Source: Thermodesulfobacteriota bacterium (GTDB lineage: Bacteria > Desulfobacterota > DSM-4660 > Desulfatiglandales > Desulfatiglandaceae). Taken from it: 64,000 nucleotides of DNA. The stretch covers positions 1-64,000 of the forward strand of contig JANQDY010000229.1 in NCBI GenBank assembly GCA_028278625.1. The letters run 5' to 3'. This document shows positions 54,149-63,696 of this stretch, in pieces (positions within the stretch are counted from its first letter, which is position 1; each line of letters begins with the position of its first letter). The translations under genes and the position numbers were made by a program. Below the pieces are notes generated by a model. It saw only the letters and a program-made list of their open reading frames with translations, was not told the origin of the DNA and made no database searches.

Positions 54149-54215
54149 CGGCCAAATATCAGGACACGGAGACTTCTCGCTTTTTATGACGGAAAACCGG
54201 CCCAGCAGCCAAATG

Positions 54216-55322
54216 CTAATACCTCGGGTATCCGCTGATCATGACGTCATCGCCAAAACGGCGGACCTCAATGTTGTCAAGGCGGAGGGTTTCTTCCATA
54301 GTTTTGGGGCCGGGACCGGCTACCATGGGAATGCCGTCACCGCCCCCTAGAATTTTCGGTGCAATAAAGACATGGAATTTGTCGATCAGTCTTGCGCGAA
54401 TCATGGCACCCAGTATGGCGGCACCCCCTTCCACCAGAACACTGGTGATGGACTTTTCCCCCAACTTTTCAAGAAGCGCCTTCAGGTCAATCTTGTCTGC
54501 CACCGTTGGGCACACAAGGGTTTCCACACCCTCGGGATGCGTTTTGTTGTTCAAAAAAGAGCGTTCTCCCGAAATGCTGGTAGCGATAAGCGTGGGTGCC
54601 ACGGAAGAGTGATTCATTACTTTTGCTTTAAAGGGCGTTCTAAATTTTGTATCCACCACTATCCGGATCGGGTCTTTACCCTTTTTCCCCTTAAAACGGA
54701 CGGTCATGGCGGGATTATCGGCCAGAACCGTCCCGATACCCATCAACACGGCGTCCGCACGATCCCTCAATCGGTGCACAAAACCCCTGGATTTTTCATT
54801 GGTGATCCATTGTGAGTGCTTTTCAGAAGTGGCGGTCCAGCCATCCAGAGTGATGGCTGACTTGGCGATCACAAAGGGCCGGCCGGTCGATATGTATTTA
54901 ATGAACGCCTCATTCAATCGGATACATTCTTCCTTCAAGACCCCGGCAACCACCTCAATCCCTCTTTTTTCAAGATGCTCGCAACCACCGCCCGTTACCA
55001 GCGGATTGGGATCTTTCATTCCCACCACCACTCGTTTGATGCCGCTCTTAAGAATCAGATCCGTGCATGGGGGCGTTTTTCCGAAATGGTTACACGGCTC
55101 AAGGGTCACATAGAGGGTATCTCCCGGCGCGCGGTTCCCCACCTTGCCAAGCGCTTCCACTTCCGCATGGGGCATTCCTGCCCGTTTGTGGTACCCGGTG
55201 GCAATCACGTTCCCTTTGCTCACAACAACGGCACCCACCGCGGGATTGGGAGAAGTACGGCCTAAGCCCTTACGCGCCTCCTTGATGGCCAGTTTCATGA
55301 ATTTGATGTCGGCTTCTTCCAT
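54216..55322 (-). CDS. ribD: bifunctional riboflavin deaminase/reductase
   Basis: Two steps of riboflavin synthesis: deamination and side-chain reduction of the GTP-derived pyrimidine. The 368-residue protein has the N-terminal zinc deaminase (HAE at 52-54, PCxH followed by PPC near 77-87) and a C-terminal reductase domain. It is separated from ribE-ribBA-ribH, which is 37 kb away in the window, and is the last gene of the rpmF-plsX operon. No FMN riboswitch precedes it. Confidence 0.96.
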   Translation of the reverse strand: MEEADIKFMKLAIKEARKGLGRTSPNPAVGAVVVSKGNVIATGYHKRAGMPHAEVEALGKVGNRAPGDTLYVTLEPCNHFGKTPPCTDLILKSGIKRVVVGMKDPNPLVTGGGCEHLEKRGIEVVAGVLKEECIRLNEAFIKYISTGRPFVIAKSAITLDGWTATSEKHSQWITNEKSRGFVHRLRDRADAVLMGIGTVLADNPAMTVRFKGKKGKDPIRIVVDTKFRTPFKAKVMNHSSVAPTLIATSISGERSFLNNKTHPEGVETLVCPTVADKIDLKALLEKLGEKSITSVLVEGGAAILGAMIRARLIDKFHVFIAPKILGGGDGIPMVAGPGPKTMEETLRLDNIEVRRFGDDVMISGYPRY

Positions 55323-55330
55323 TCTTCTTT

Positions 55331-55795
55331 CTAGGATTCCTGTTTCGATTTCAGGATCTCTTCCAGTTCCGCCATAAATTCATTGATGTCCTTGAACTGC
55401 CGGTAGACCGATGCAAAGCGAACATAGGCCACTTCGTCCCACTCTTTGAGTTTGTTGATGACTTTTTCGCCCACCTCGGAACTGACGATTTCCTTTTTCC
55501 CCAGTTCCTGGAAATAGAGTTCGACGCTGTCAACGAATTCTTCAATGCGGGTAACACTGATGGGCCGTTTCTGACAGGCACTTTGGATGCCAGCAATGAT
55601 CTTTGAACGATTAAAGGGCTCCCGTCTCCCGTCTTTTTTGACCACCATGGGCATGACATCTTCTAACTTTTCATAGGTGGTGAAACGTCTGCTGCAGGCC
55701 AGGCACTCCCGTCTTCGACGGATGGTTCGCCCATCTTTGCTCAGCCGTGAATCGATCACTTTGTTGTCTACCTTGGTGCAATAGGGGCATTTCAT
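55331..55795 (-). CDS. nrdR: transcriptional repressor NrdR
   Basis: ATP/dATP-sensing repressor of ribonucleotide reductase genes, 154 residues. The zinc ribbon (Cys3, Cys6, Cys31, Cys34) and the following [16 protein letters not shown] plus the ATP-cone domain are clear. It overlaps the comEB stop (ATGA) and is followed by ribD after eight bases, an arrangement common across bacteria. Confidence 0.98.
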   Translation of the reverse strand: MKCPYCTKVDNKVIDSRLSKDGRTIRRRRECLACSRRFTTYEKLEDVMPMVVKKDGRREPFNRSKIIAGIQSACQKRPISVTRIEEFVDSVELYFQELGKKEIVSSEVGEKVINKLKEWDEVAYVRFASVYRQFKDINEFMAELEEILKSKQES

Positions 55796-56244
55796 GTTTG
55801 AAACCTCAGTAGCTGGATTCCGGCTTCCTCCAAAATCGCATCCGCCAATCGGTCCTCATACCCTTCATCATAGTAGATTCTTTTGATTCCCGCATTGATG
55901 AGCATTTTGGAGCAGATAATACACGGTTTATTGGTGCAGTAAAGGGTTGATCCGGCGATTGAGATTCCGTGGCAGGCTGCCTGCACAATGGCATTCTGTT
56001 CAGCATGTAGGGCGCGACACAGTTCGTGACGCGTGCCGGATGGGATGGATGCGCTTTCTCTCAAACATCCAACTTCGATACAATGCCTGAGGCCTGCCGG
56101 AGCGCCGTTATAGCCAGTCGCCAAGATTCGTTTTTCCTTGACCAGAACGGCACCCACATGACGTCTTAAGCAGGTAGAGCGAGTGGCGACCATCCGGGTG
56201 ATGGATGCAAAATATTCGTTCCAGGACGGCCTCTCATATTTCAT
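55792..56244 (-). CDS. comEB: dCMP deaminase family protein
   Basis: Zinc-dependent deaminase, 150 residues, probably converting dCMP to dUMP for thymidylate supply. The catalytic HAEQNAIVQ and the zinc cysteines in [11 protein letters not shown] are intact. It is between glyA and nrdR in the operon, which places one-carbon and deoxynucleotide supply together. Confidence 0.93.
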   Translation of the reverse strand: MKYERPSWNEYFASITRMVATRSTCLRRHVGAVLVKEKRILATGYNGAPAGLRHCIEVGCLRESASIPSGTRHELCRALHAEQNAIVQAACHGISIAGSTLYCTNKPCIICSKMLINAGIKRIYYDEGYEDRLADAILEEAGIQLLRFQT

Positions 56245-56289
56245 TTTATTACAATATGTTCTGCTATATGGCTAATGTTCTATATTAGT

Positions 56290-57549
56290 TTATTGCACGG
56301 TCTTTAGATACGGGTAAATGGGGAACCCCTTGCACATTTCCAACACCCTGTCACGCGATCTTAGAAGCACACTCTCATTTAACGGGGCCCCAAGAATCTC
56401 GTTGATGATTCCCGCGATCCTTCTCATTTCCTCGGCCTTCATGCCACGCGTGGTGAGGGCCGGGGTCCCCAAGCGCAGTCCGCTAGTGATCTTAGGCCCT
56501 CTTGTATCAAAAGGGACCGTATTCTTATTTGCCACAATGCCGGCTTCCCCAAGGGATCGTTCCGCATCAAGGCCGGTGATCCCCTTCCCGTTCAGATCAA
56601 TCAAGATCAGATGATTGTCCGTACCACCGGTGACCAGGTCAAAACCGTATGACATCAAGCTTTCAGCCAGTGCTTTGGCATTTAAAACAACCTGTTCCTG
56701 ATAGTTCTTGAAATCTGAGTGGAGCGCTTCCTCAAATGCCACTGCCTTTGCGGCAATGACGTGCATCAGGGGCCCCCCCTGGATGCCCGGAAAAACGCTT
56801 TTGTCAATCAGGGCACCGTGCGCTTCCGAACAAAGAATCAAGCCGCCCCTTGGTCCACGGAGGGTCTTGTGGGTGGTGCTGGTGATGAAATCCGCCTGAC
56901 CCACCGGGGTGGGATGAAGGTTGGCTGCCACAAGACCTGCAATGTGAGCCATGTCCACCATGAAATAGGCGCCTGTGTCCTCGGCGATTTTTCTGAAAGT
57001 GGAAAAATCAATGATTCGCGGGTAGGCGCTGGCACCCGCAACGATGATTTTGGGTTTATGTTTTCTGGCCAGGTCCAATACCTGATCAAAATCGATGCGG
57101 CCTGTCTCAGGATGGAGTCCGTAGAAAACAGCGTTATAGACTTTCCCGGAAAAACTCGCGGGGCTTCCGTGGGTGAGATGTCCGCCATGGGAAAGGTCCA
57201 TTCCCAGGATCGTGTCCCCTGGCTCCAGGAAAGAGAGGTATACAGCCATATTGGCCTGTGAACCGGAATGGGGTTGAACATTGGCGTGTTCGGAACCGAA
57301 AACCCTGTTGGCGCGGGTCCTGGCCAGGCGTTCAACGCGGTCCACAAACTCGCAACCGCCATAATACCGAGCACCCGGATAGCCTTCAGCATATTTATTG
57401 GTCAGAACGCTGGCCTGTGCTTCCATCACGGCACGGCTCGCATAATTCTCAGAGGCGATCATGACCAAGCTCTCTCTTTCACGGAGGAGTTCCGCTTGTA
57501 CGGCCCCGAAAACCTCCGGGTCTGCTTCTTGTAGTGCCGGCTCAGTCAA
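56290..57549 (-). CDS. glyA: serine hydroxymethyltransferase
   Basis: PLP enzyme interconverting serine and glycine and feeding one-carbon units to folate. The 419-residue protein has the family [11 protein letters not shown], the HGGHLTHG and the PLP-lysine segment [14 protein letters not shown] chose a TTG at 57549 behind GGGAG because it gives a normal length and the DPEVF N-terminus; the longer frame to 57612 would overlap rpiB by 50 bases and is unlikely. Confidence 0.95.
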   Translation of the reverse strand: MTEPALQEADPEVFGAVQAELLRERESLVMIASENYASRAVMEAQASVLTNKYAEGYPGARYYGGCEFVDRVERLARTRANRVFGSEHANVQPHSGSQANMAVYLSFLEPGDTILGMDLSHGGHLTHGSPASFSGKVYNAVFYGLHPETGRIDFDQVLDLARKHKPKIIVAGASAYPRIIDFSTFRKIAEDTGAYFMVDMAHIAGLVAANLHPTPVGQADFITSTTHKTLRGPRGGLILCSEAHGALIDKSVFPGIQGGPLMHVIAAKAVAFEEALHSDFKNYQEQVVLNAKALAESLMSYGFDLVTGGTDNHLILIDLNGKGITGLDAERSLGEAGIVANKNTVPFDTRGPKITSGLRLGTPALTTRGMKAEEMRRIAGIINEILGAPLNESVLLRSRDRVLEMCKGFPIYPYLKTVQ

Positions 57550-57562
57550 AATTCTCCCTTGT

Positions 57563-57997
57563 TCATACCGTTTCAATCTGATTAAGCCGCTGTTCGTGCC
57601 GCCCGCCATCAAAGGGTGTATTCAGAAAGAGTTCCACCATTTCAACGGCAATGCCCCGCCCGATGACACGGCCACCCATCACCAGAATGTTGGCGTCATT
57701 GTGCTCGCGGCTGAGCCTGGCCGTAAAAAGATTGTGGCACAAGCATGCCCTCACGCCGGGATAACGGTTTGCCACAACGCTCATTCCAATGCCGGTGCCG
57801 CAAATGAGGATTCCCCGCTCATAATCCCCTTTTGAGACGGCTTCAGCAACCTTGTGTCCCACCTGAGGATAATCAATGGAGTCCTCACTGAAGGTGCCCG
57901 CATCGGTGACATGACACTCCGGAAGCGTCTCCATGAATTTTCGGCAGATTTCTTTCAGCTCAAAACCGCCGTGATCTGATCCGATGATAATGTTCAT
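57563..57997 (-). CDS. rpiB: ribose-5-phosphate isomerase B
   Basis: Interconverts ribose 5-phosphate and ribulose 5-phosphate. The 144-residue protein has the N-terminal SDHGGFELK, the catalytic Cys in [10 protein letters not shown] and the conserved [21 protein letters not shown]. It is 13 bases before glyA and 15 bases after fabF, in the same operon. The linkage fabF-rpiB-glyA is common in deltaproteobacteria. Confidence 0.97.
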   Translation of the reverse strand: MNIIIGSDHGGFELKEICRKFMETLPECHVTDAGTFSEDSIDYPQVGHKVAEAVSKGDYERGILICGTGIGMSVVANRYPGVRACLCHNLFTARLSREHNDANILVMGGRVIGRGIAVEMVELFLNTPFDGGRHEQRLNQIETV

Positions 57998-58012
57998 ACG
58001 TCACCTGTTATG

Positions 58013-59254
58013 TCAGTCTTTAAAGGCAGCAAATATCAGTGTCGCATTGGTTCCGCCGAATCCAAAGGAATTGCTCATGGCCGTCCGCACCGGTGCTTTT
58101 CTGGATACCTTGGGTACATAGTCCAAATCACACTCAGGATCAGGCGTTTCGTAGTTGGCGGTCGGGGGTATGACACCATTCTTGAGGGTCAACACCGAGA
58201 AAATAGACTCGATACCACCTGCGCCACCCAGAAGGTGACCGGTCACGGACTTGGTGGAACTGATCTGGAGTTTGTATGCATGCTCCTTGAAAACTGCCTT
58301 GATCGCCTTGGTTTCCGACGCATCGTTGAGATCGGTGGACGTTCCATGGGCATTGATGTAATCAATGTCTTCCGGCTTCAGTCCCGCATAGTCCAAAGCC
58401 CCTCGCATACAGGAAATGGCGCCTTCGCCTTCAGGTTCGGGGGCCGAAACATGGTAGGCGTCTCCGCTCAAGCCGTAGCCAACAACTTCGGCGTGGATAG
58501 TGGCGCCTCGCTCAAGGGCATGTTCCATTTCCTCAAGGATCAGAACCCCCGCGCCTTCACCGATAACGAAGCCATCACGATTCAGGTCAAAGGGTCTGGA
58601 TGCCTTTTCGGGTTCGTCATTTCTGGTGCTGAGCGCCCGCATGGAGCAGAATCCCCCAACCGCCAGAGGGGTAACGACCGCTTCAGCCCCCCCGGTGAAC
58701 ATGACATCTGACACACCGTCACGTATGTAGCGAGCAGCTTCTCCCACCGCGTGGGCACTGGCGGCACAGGCGGTTTCAATGGAAAGGTTGGGACCCTTTG
58801 CGCCAAACTCAATGGCCATCTGACCCGGCGCCATATTGGCGATAATTCCCGGAATGAAAAAAGGACTGATCCTCTTGGGACCCTTTTCCAGTAAGACCGA
58901 ATGGTAATTTTCCAGCGTCGCCAATCCTCCCAATCCGGTACCCGTCACACATCCCACACGATGGGCGTTTTTGCTCTCTACGGTGAGGCCTGCGTCTTCA
59001 ACGGCCATTCTCGCCGATGCCATGGCATAGTGAATAAAGATATCAAACCGCCTGATCTGCTGTTTGGCCATGAAATCCCCAGGATTGAAATCCGTAACTT
59101 CTCCTGCAATCCGAGAGGCAAAGCCGGAAGCATCAAACTTTGTGATGTATCCAATCCCCGTTTTGCCGGCGCAAGCCGCTTCCCAGTTTTTTGCCACTCC
59201 TGTACCGAGTGGCGTTACCATACCCAATCCCGTTACAACAACCCGTCTGGCCAT
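58013..59254 (-). CDS. fabF: 3-oxoacyl-ACP synthase II
   Basis: Elongating condensing enzyme of type II fatty-acid synthesis, 413 residues. Catalytic Cys in IETACAASAHAVGEA and the two His in NAHGTSTDLND and VTGHLLGGAG complete the Cys-His-His triad. It follows acpP, with a gap of 136 bases that contains no gene. Confidence 0.97.
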   Translation of the reverse strand: MARRVVVTGLGMVTPLGTGVAKNWEAACAGKTGIGYITKFDASGFASRIAGEVTDFNPGDFMAKQQIRRFDIFIHYAMASARMAVEDAGLTVESKNAHRVGCVTGTGLGGLATLENYHSVLLEKGPKRISPFFIPGIIANMAPGQMAIEFGAKGPNLSIETACAASAHAVGEAARYIRDGVSDVMFTGGAEAVVTPLAVGGFCSMRALSTRNDEPEKASRPFDLNRDGFVIGEGAGVLILEEMEHALERGATIHAEVVGYGLSGDAYHVSAPEPEGEGAISCMRGALDYAGLKPEDIDYINAHGTSTDLNDASETKAIKAVFKEHAYKLQISSTKSVTGHLLGGAGGIESIFSVLTLKNGVIPPTANYETPDPECDLDYVPKVSRKAPVRTAMSNSFGFGGTNATLIFAAFKD

Positions 59255-59390
59255 TTAATCATTCCTCCCATCTTCTTTCTGTTTCTTAGGTAAATATGTC
59301 GAATTCACCAGCGGGAAAAATTCTGCAGATGTTTCATTTTTATTGGACGGTTTTCAGTTCAGAATGCCCGGAAGCAACAGGAAGACAGAA

Positions 59391-59627
59391 TCACCCGATT
59401 GCCGTTTTCACGTAGTCGATGGCATCCTTGACCGTTGCTATCTTCTCCGCGTCCTCATCAGGAATCGAAACATCAAACTCTTCTTCCATGGCCATAATCA
59501 ATTCAACCTGATCCAGGGAATCCGCACCCAGATCATCAACAAAAGATGCCTCAGGTACCACATCTTTTTCAGGTACGTCCAGTTGCTCACAAATTATCTT
59601 TATGATCTTTTCATCCACAGTTGACAT
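59391..59627 (-). CDS. acpP: acyl carrier protein
   Basis: Acidic four-helix carrier of 78 residues; the phosphopantetheine-accepting Ser37 is in GADSLDQVE. It belongs to primary fatty-acid synthesis, between fabG and fabF. It is distinct from the ACP domain in the megasynthase at the left edge. Confidence 0.98.
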   Translation of the reverse strand: MSTVDEKIIKIICEQLDVPEKDVVPEASFVDDLGADSLDQVELIMAMEEEFDVSIPDEDAEKIATVKDAIDYVKTAIG

Positions 59628-59660
59628 ATCCTATTACCTCCTAAAGTTAACCTCTTATTT

Positions 59661-60410
59661 TCACATGTACAATCCACCGTTCACATGAATGACCTGGCCG
59701 GTGATGTAGCAGGCTGCATCGGAGCAGAGCCAATAAACCGCTTCCGCTACATCCTTCGGTGTCCCCATTCTTCCAAAAGGAATCTGTCTTAGAAAATTCT
59801 CCTTCACTTTTTCAGGAAGTACTTCGGTCATTTCCGTATCGATGAACCCGGGCGCCACCGCATTGACATTGATCCCTCTTGGGGCGACTTCCCTGGCAAT
59901 ACTTTTTGTGAACCCCATGATGCCAGCTTTTGAAGCAGCGTAATTGGACTGACCGAAATTACCGATCTGCCCTACAACGGACGAAATATTGACAATGGCA
60001 CCGCTCCGCTGCTGACTCATGGCACGAATGACCGACTTGGTACAATTGAAGACACTTTTAAGATTAACCCTCAGGACATCATCCCACATCTCTTCACTCA
60101 TTCGAAGCAACAGGGTGTCCCGGGTAATACCGGCATTGTTGACGAGCACGTCAATCTTATCATGTTTCTCGAGAATTTCACGAAAAAGCTGATCCGCCAC
60201 CTTGAAAGAGGAGATATCGGCTTTATACCCTTCCGCCGAAATGCCCTGCGATTTCAAATGGGTCATGGTTTCATTGCAGGCGTCTTCTGATGGGTCATAA
60301 TGAATCAGCACAATCCTCGTCTTTTCTTCGGCGAAGCGGTATGCAACACTTCGCCCGATTCCTCTTGACCCGCCTGTAATAACAACAACCCTTGTGTCTG
60401 CATCGTTCAT
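59661..60410 (-). CDS. fabG: 3-oxoacyl-ACP reductase
   Basis: NADPH-dependent reduction of 3-oxoacyl-ACP. The 249-residue short-chain dehydrogenase has the TGGSRGIGR cofactor loop near 12-20, NNAG, the catalytic Ser in NISSVVG and the YAASKAG Tyr/Lys pair. It is 33 bases upstream of acpP and 21 bases after plsX. Confidence 0.97.
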   Translation of the reverse strand: MNDADTRVVVITGGSRGIGRSVAYRFAEEKTRIVLIHYDPSEDACNETMTHLKSQGISAEGYKADISSFKVADQLFREILEKHDKIDVLVNNAGITRDTLLLRMSEEMWDDVLRVNLKSVFNCTKSVIRAMSQQRSGAIVNISSVVGQIGNFGQSNYAASKAGIMGFTKSIAREVAPRGINVNAVAPGFIDTEMTEVLPEKVKENFLRQIPFGRMGTPKDVAEAVYWLCSDAACYITGQVIHVNGGLYM

Positions 60411-60431
60411 GATAATTCTCTCCTTATCTGT

Positions 60432-61436
60432 TCACAGGCCCTGCTCAAGGTTATAGGATTTTAATTCGAGAGTCATCTTTTCAACGGTTCGGTTCTGTGC
60501 ATATTGCGCTGCCATGTTGACGGCATTGCAGATTGCTTTGGCGGATGATCCACCGTGGCAGATGATGCCGATCCCCTTCACACCGAGGAGAGGGGCTCCC
60601 CCATACTCTTCGTAGCTTAATTCCTTTGCGAATCTGAAAAAGGCGTTGCGCCCCAGAACAAAAGCAATACGGCCCAATAATGTGCGCATGAGTTCCCGTT
60701 TCATCAGTCGCGCCATGGATTCTACCGCCCCTTCCGTCAGTTTCAGAGCCACATTACCCACAAAGCCGTCACACACAACGATTTTCACATCGCCTTTGAG
60801 CAGATCCCGGCCTTCGATATTTCCCACAAAATTGAGTCTGCTTTTTTCAAACAGATCATAACTGTAACGAACCAGTTCATTGCCTTTGCTGCCCTCTTCA
60901 CCGATGTTTAAAAGGGCAATTTTCGGCTCCTTCATCCCCAGGCAGGAACATCCAAAGGCGTGGGCCATGACACCAAACTGAAAGAGCTGAGCAGGCCTGC
61001 AGTCCACATTGGCCCCCGCATCGATCAGAATAACCGGACCCTTTTCCCCGGGAACGATGCTGGCAATGGCGGGCCTTTCAAGGCCTGCAATGCGGCCCAG
61101 GGAGAGAACTCCCGCCGCCAGGGTCGCGCCTGAATTACCGGCGCTGATTACCGCGTCGGCAATGCCCTTTTTCAGGAGGTGGAATGCCGCACCGATGGAT
61201 GTGTCTTTCTTCTTTCGAAGGGCCTTCATGGGAGATTCCTCCATTCCCACGACTTCCTCGCAATGGTGAATGGAGACACGGCCATCCGCCTTGTGGGTGT
61301 CCATTAAAGGGTTCAACGATTCTTCGTGACCCACAAGAATGACTTGGATGCCAAATTTGGAGGCAGCTTCCAGCGCTCCCTGGACCACCACTTCCGGAGC
61401 CTTATCTCCCCCCATGGCGTCCACGGCTATTTTCAT
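60432..61436 (-). CDS. plsX: phosphate acyltransferase PlsX
   Basis: Converts acyl-ACP to acyl-phosphate, the donor for the first step of phospholipid synthesis. The 334-residue protein has the N-terminal AVDAMGGDKAP, the central SAGNSGATLAAG and the DGFVGNVALK segment. It directly follows rpmF, the near-universal bacterial order. Confidence 0.98.
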   Translation of the reverse strand: MKIAVDAMGGDKAPEVVVQGALEAASKFGIQVILVGHEESLNPLMDTHKADGRVSIHHCEEVVGMEESPMKALRKKKDTSIGAAFHLLKKGIADAVISAGNSGATLAAGVLSLGRIAGLERPAIASIVPGEKGPVILIDAGANVDCRPAQLFQFGVMAHAFGCSCLGMKEPKIALLNIGEEGSKGNELVRYSYDLFEKSRLNFVGNIEGRDLLKGDVKIVVCDGFVGNVALKLTEGAVESMARLMKRELMRTLLGRIAFVLGRNAFFRFAKELSYEEYGGAPLLGVKGIGIICHGGSSAKAICNAVNMAAQYAQNRTVEKMTLELKSYNLEQGL

Positions 61437-61437
61437 G

Positions 61438-61620
61438 TTAGCTCTCTTCAGATTCTATTAGGGTTCTACCCCTGTAGGTGCCGCACTCAGGGCATACGCG
61501 GTGGGGCAATACAGGCTCGTGGCACTGCGGACAGGTCGTTACTTTGGGCATTTTCGCGACATCATGGGTACGTCTCGAATCCCTTTTCGCTTTGGATTTT
61601 TTCTTCTTAGGTACAGCCAT
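61438..61620 (-). CDS. rpmF: 50S ribosomal protein L32
   Basis: A 60-residue zinc-ribbon ribosomal protein: [20 protein letters not shown] and two CxxC pairs (CPQCHEP and CPECGTY). It sits between DUF177 and plsX, as in most bacteria, so ribosome and lipid synthesis share this operon. Confidence 0.99.
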   Translation of the reverse strand: MAVPKKKKSKAKRDSRRTHDVAKMPKVTTCPQCHEPVLPHRVCPECGTYRGRTLIESEES

Positions 61621-61708
61621 TGTTTTTTGTTACTCCAATTCGCCGTTGGAATTCCAAAAAGAATCCACAATCGGCAATACAAAGATTAATATTAACGTGA
61701 TAAGTTAT

Positions 61709-62239
61709 CTATCCTATTTGCAGCTCTTTCAGTTTCGAGAACGCGGGATGTCCGGTATTTCCAGAACATTTGCAGGTCTCATGGTTCAGATTCACACCGC
61801 AACTGGCGCAGAGTCCCGCACAATCATTTTCACAAAGCAGTTTCATGGGCAAAGAGAGGTAAATCTGTTCCCGGATAATGTCATCAAGGTCGATGCTGCC
61901 GGTGGCAATATACTCAATTGCCAGGTCCTCCGTCTTTAATTCGGTCTCCTCCCTCACGGGCCCCAAATGTTCCAGCAATGATAGGGATAATTTGAAACTG
62001 CGGCTGAGTGCAAAGGTATAAATGTCCATGCATCGATCGCAAACGAGTCTCAAATCACCCCGCAAACGGCCGCTTATCCCAAAACTCTCACCATCCCTTT
62101 TGACATCGACTGAAGCAGAGAGAGGGCCTTCCAGCCCTTGAATTTGCATTTTGTTACCCTTTTCCTTCCACCAATCGGGTTCAAATGTCAAATCGAAATG
62201 GCGGGGGCTTCTTGAAATACTCTCTAAATCGACGATCAT
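61709..62239 (-). CDS. DUF177 (YceD-type) protein
   Basis: A 176-residue protein of the DUF177 family, encoded upstream of rpmF in most bacteria and linked to 23S rRNA processing or ribosome assembly. The conserved LVCDRCMDIY and the C-terminal zinc-like CxxDCAGLCASCG cysteines are present. The start MIVDLES at 62239 matches the family; an in-frame ATG at 62272 would add eleven residues and remains possible. It is the first gene of the long leftward operon. Confidence 0.9.
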   Translation of the reverse strand: MIVDLESISRSPRHFDLTFEPDWWKEKGNKMQIQGLEGPLSASVDVKRDGESFGISGRLRGDLRLVCDRCMDIYTFALSRSFKLSLSLLEHLGPVREETELKTEDLAIEYIATGSIDLDDIIREQIYLSLPMKLLCENDCAGLCASCGVNLNHETCKCSGNTGHPAFSKLKELQIG

Positions 62240-62296
62240 TACTTCTAAACCGTGAGAATTGCTGCACAACATGATCTCTTTGGATCAAAAAGAGTG

Positions 62297-62324
62297 AGTA
62301 TATAAAAACCCCCTGTTTTGTCAA
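62297..62324 (-). promoter_or_regulatory. sigma70 promoter of the rpmF-plsX-fab operon
   Basis: On the minus strand TTGACA (62319-62324), 16-base spacer, TATACT (62297-62302). The predicted start is near 62290, about 50 bases before the preferred DUF177 ATG. The -35 box is a perfect match and the -10 box one base off. Confidence 0.7.
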
Positions 62325-62408
62325 GAAATTTTATCCCCTTTTTGGTCTTTAACGTTGACGGCCGCTTTTTGGGGAAAATGCTCATCCATCCAAATTTTCC
62401 TTTTTTTA

Positions 62409-62438
62409 TTGACACTTATGCCAACTACTTGTTAGTAT
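62409..62438 (+). promoter_or_regulatory. sigma70 promoter of the right-edge hypothetical gene
   Basis: TTGACA (62409-62414), 18-base spacer, TAGTAT (62433-62438), leaving a leader of about 90 bases before the ATG at 62534. Confidence 0.6.
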
Positions 62439-62468
62439 AACTTGAAATTTAAGGGATGTTTCGAATCC

Positions 62469-62504
62469 GATGTCACTACCGGCTTAAACGCTTGTGGTGA
62501 TATC
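62469..62504 (+). promoter_or_regulatory. 11-bp leader hairpin
   Basis: GATGTCACTAC pairs with GTGGTGATATC over 11 positions with two G-U wobbles and a 14-base loop. It lies in the predicted 5' leader of the following gene, about 30 bases before the ATG. No T-run follows, so it is not an obvious terminator. Confidence 0.45.
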
Positions 62505-62533
62505 ACAAATCGTACTTTTCAGGTCGACAGTGC

Positions 62534-63592
62534 ATGTGGAAATATCGAGAACAACTGAGCCATTGGGGAAAACTGAAGAGATCCATCTACGAAAGTCTTC
62601 GGGATGATCTGGAACGCCACCTTTTAAAAATGGCGCTCATCGATTCCTATCACCGGTTCATTGAGAATGGCGCAAAATACCGTTTTGTTGATAAGAGTGA
62701 GCTAAAGCCACGATCCAAAAAAATGGAGAAGGAGTCCGAGTATTTCAACTCTTTTCTGGTCATTGTTTGTGAGAACGTCATCAAGAGTGAACTGAAAAAC
62801 TATATCCGTTTCTATCCCGAAAACCGTGTCACCAAGAAAAACCTGGAATACCTGGCCGATTTTACTTTGTACGATAAGTTTCATAGAAACCTCAAACACT
62901 TTGATTCCCCGAAAAGCATTGACCTTCTGAAACAGCTGCTGGATATCGACTATGCAATGCTCATTCAGCAGGACCCAACGGTTCGTAGGAAAAACCGGTA
63001 TTCCCTCACGCACTTTCATGTCAAGATTGACTGGCCCATCTCCGATGCGGCGGAAAACCTTTCCAAACGGCTGCGCTATATTCAGAATAACCTTTACGAA
63101 AAAGGGGACAAAGGCGCGCGCGATCTTCAAAAAAAGCTTTTTGAATACTACGGCTGCCACCACAGCGTCGGCGGCAGACGAACCGCCGGCCTAATCGCAG
63201 CACAGTTGTTGAAACAATTAGACGGTATCTGCACCGTATTTGTGTCAAGCTCGGAATCGCGGACCGTTTTTCGTTACTCCGAAAGGGGCGTTTCAAAATT
63301 CTTCCTGATTCAGCTTTCAAAGGAACAAATCACCTGCATTGCTGAGAACCAGGGTTTCGATACGGGCTACTTGCTGAACAACTATTTGTACGGCCAGGAA
63401 GAGGACTGTTTTGCCATCCTTGAGGCTGCTTACAGCCATACGGTTCATTCCCGACCGCCCAAGGATGGAAAATTGAGAAAAATAAGACCTGCCTACAATT
63501 GGTTGCGGCTTACCGGCGAACACCTGCATGCCAAACTGGATGCCCCCCATGCAACACCGATACCCTACAATTGGGTCTATGCGTCGGATTGA
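62534..63592 (+). CDS. hypothetical protein, no recognised domain
   Basis: A 352-residue basic, soluble-looking protein. It has no signal peptide, no membrane segment and no catalytic motif known to me. It is Lys/Arg/Tyr-rich in the first 200 residues, contains YYGCHHSVGGRRTAGLIAAQ near 210, and has alternating strands and helices afterwards (ICTVFVSSSESRTVFRYSE). Coding character and clean start are good, and it has its own promoter and leader hairpin. It is followed after about 105 bases by gltX. Function unknown. Confidence 0.75.
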   Translation: MWKYREQLSHWGKLKRSIYESLRDDLERHLLKMALIDSYHRFIENGAKYRFVDKSELKPRSKKMEKESEYFNSFLVIVCENVIKSELKNYIRFYPENRVTKKNLEYLADFTLYDKFHRNLKHFDSPKSIDLLKQLLDIDYAMLIQQDPTVRRKNRYSLTHFHVKIDWPISDAAENLSKRLRYIQNNLYEKGDKGARDLQKKLFEYYGCHHSVGGRRTAGLIAAQLLKQLDGICTVFVSSSESRTVFRYSERGVSKFFLIQLSKEQITCIAENQGFDTGYLLNNYLYGQEEDCFAILEAAYSHTVHSRPPKDGKLRKIRPAYNWLRLTGEHLHAKLDAPHATPIPYNWVYASD

Positions 63593-63696
63593 TTTTTCCT
63601 GCATTTTGAAGTAGTAGTGCTTAAATTTCCGGCACGGCATTTCAGATTGAACATACAACTCTTCTAAAACAATTTATGGAGGCACAAAATTCATAT

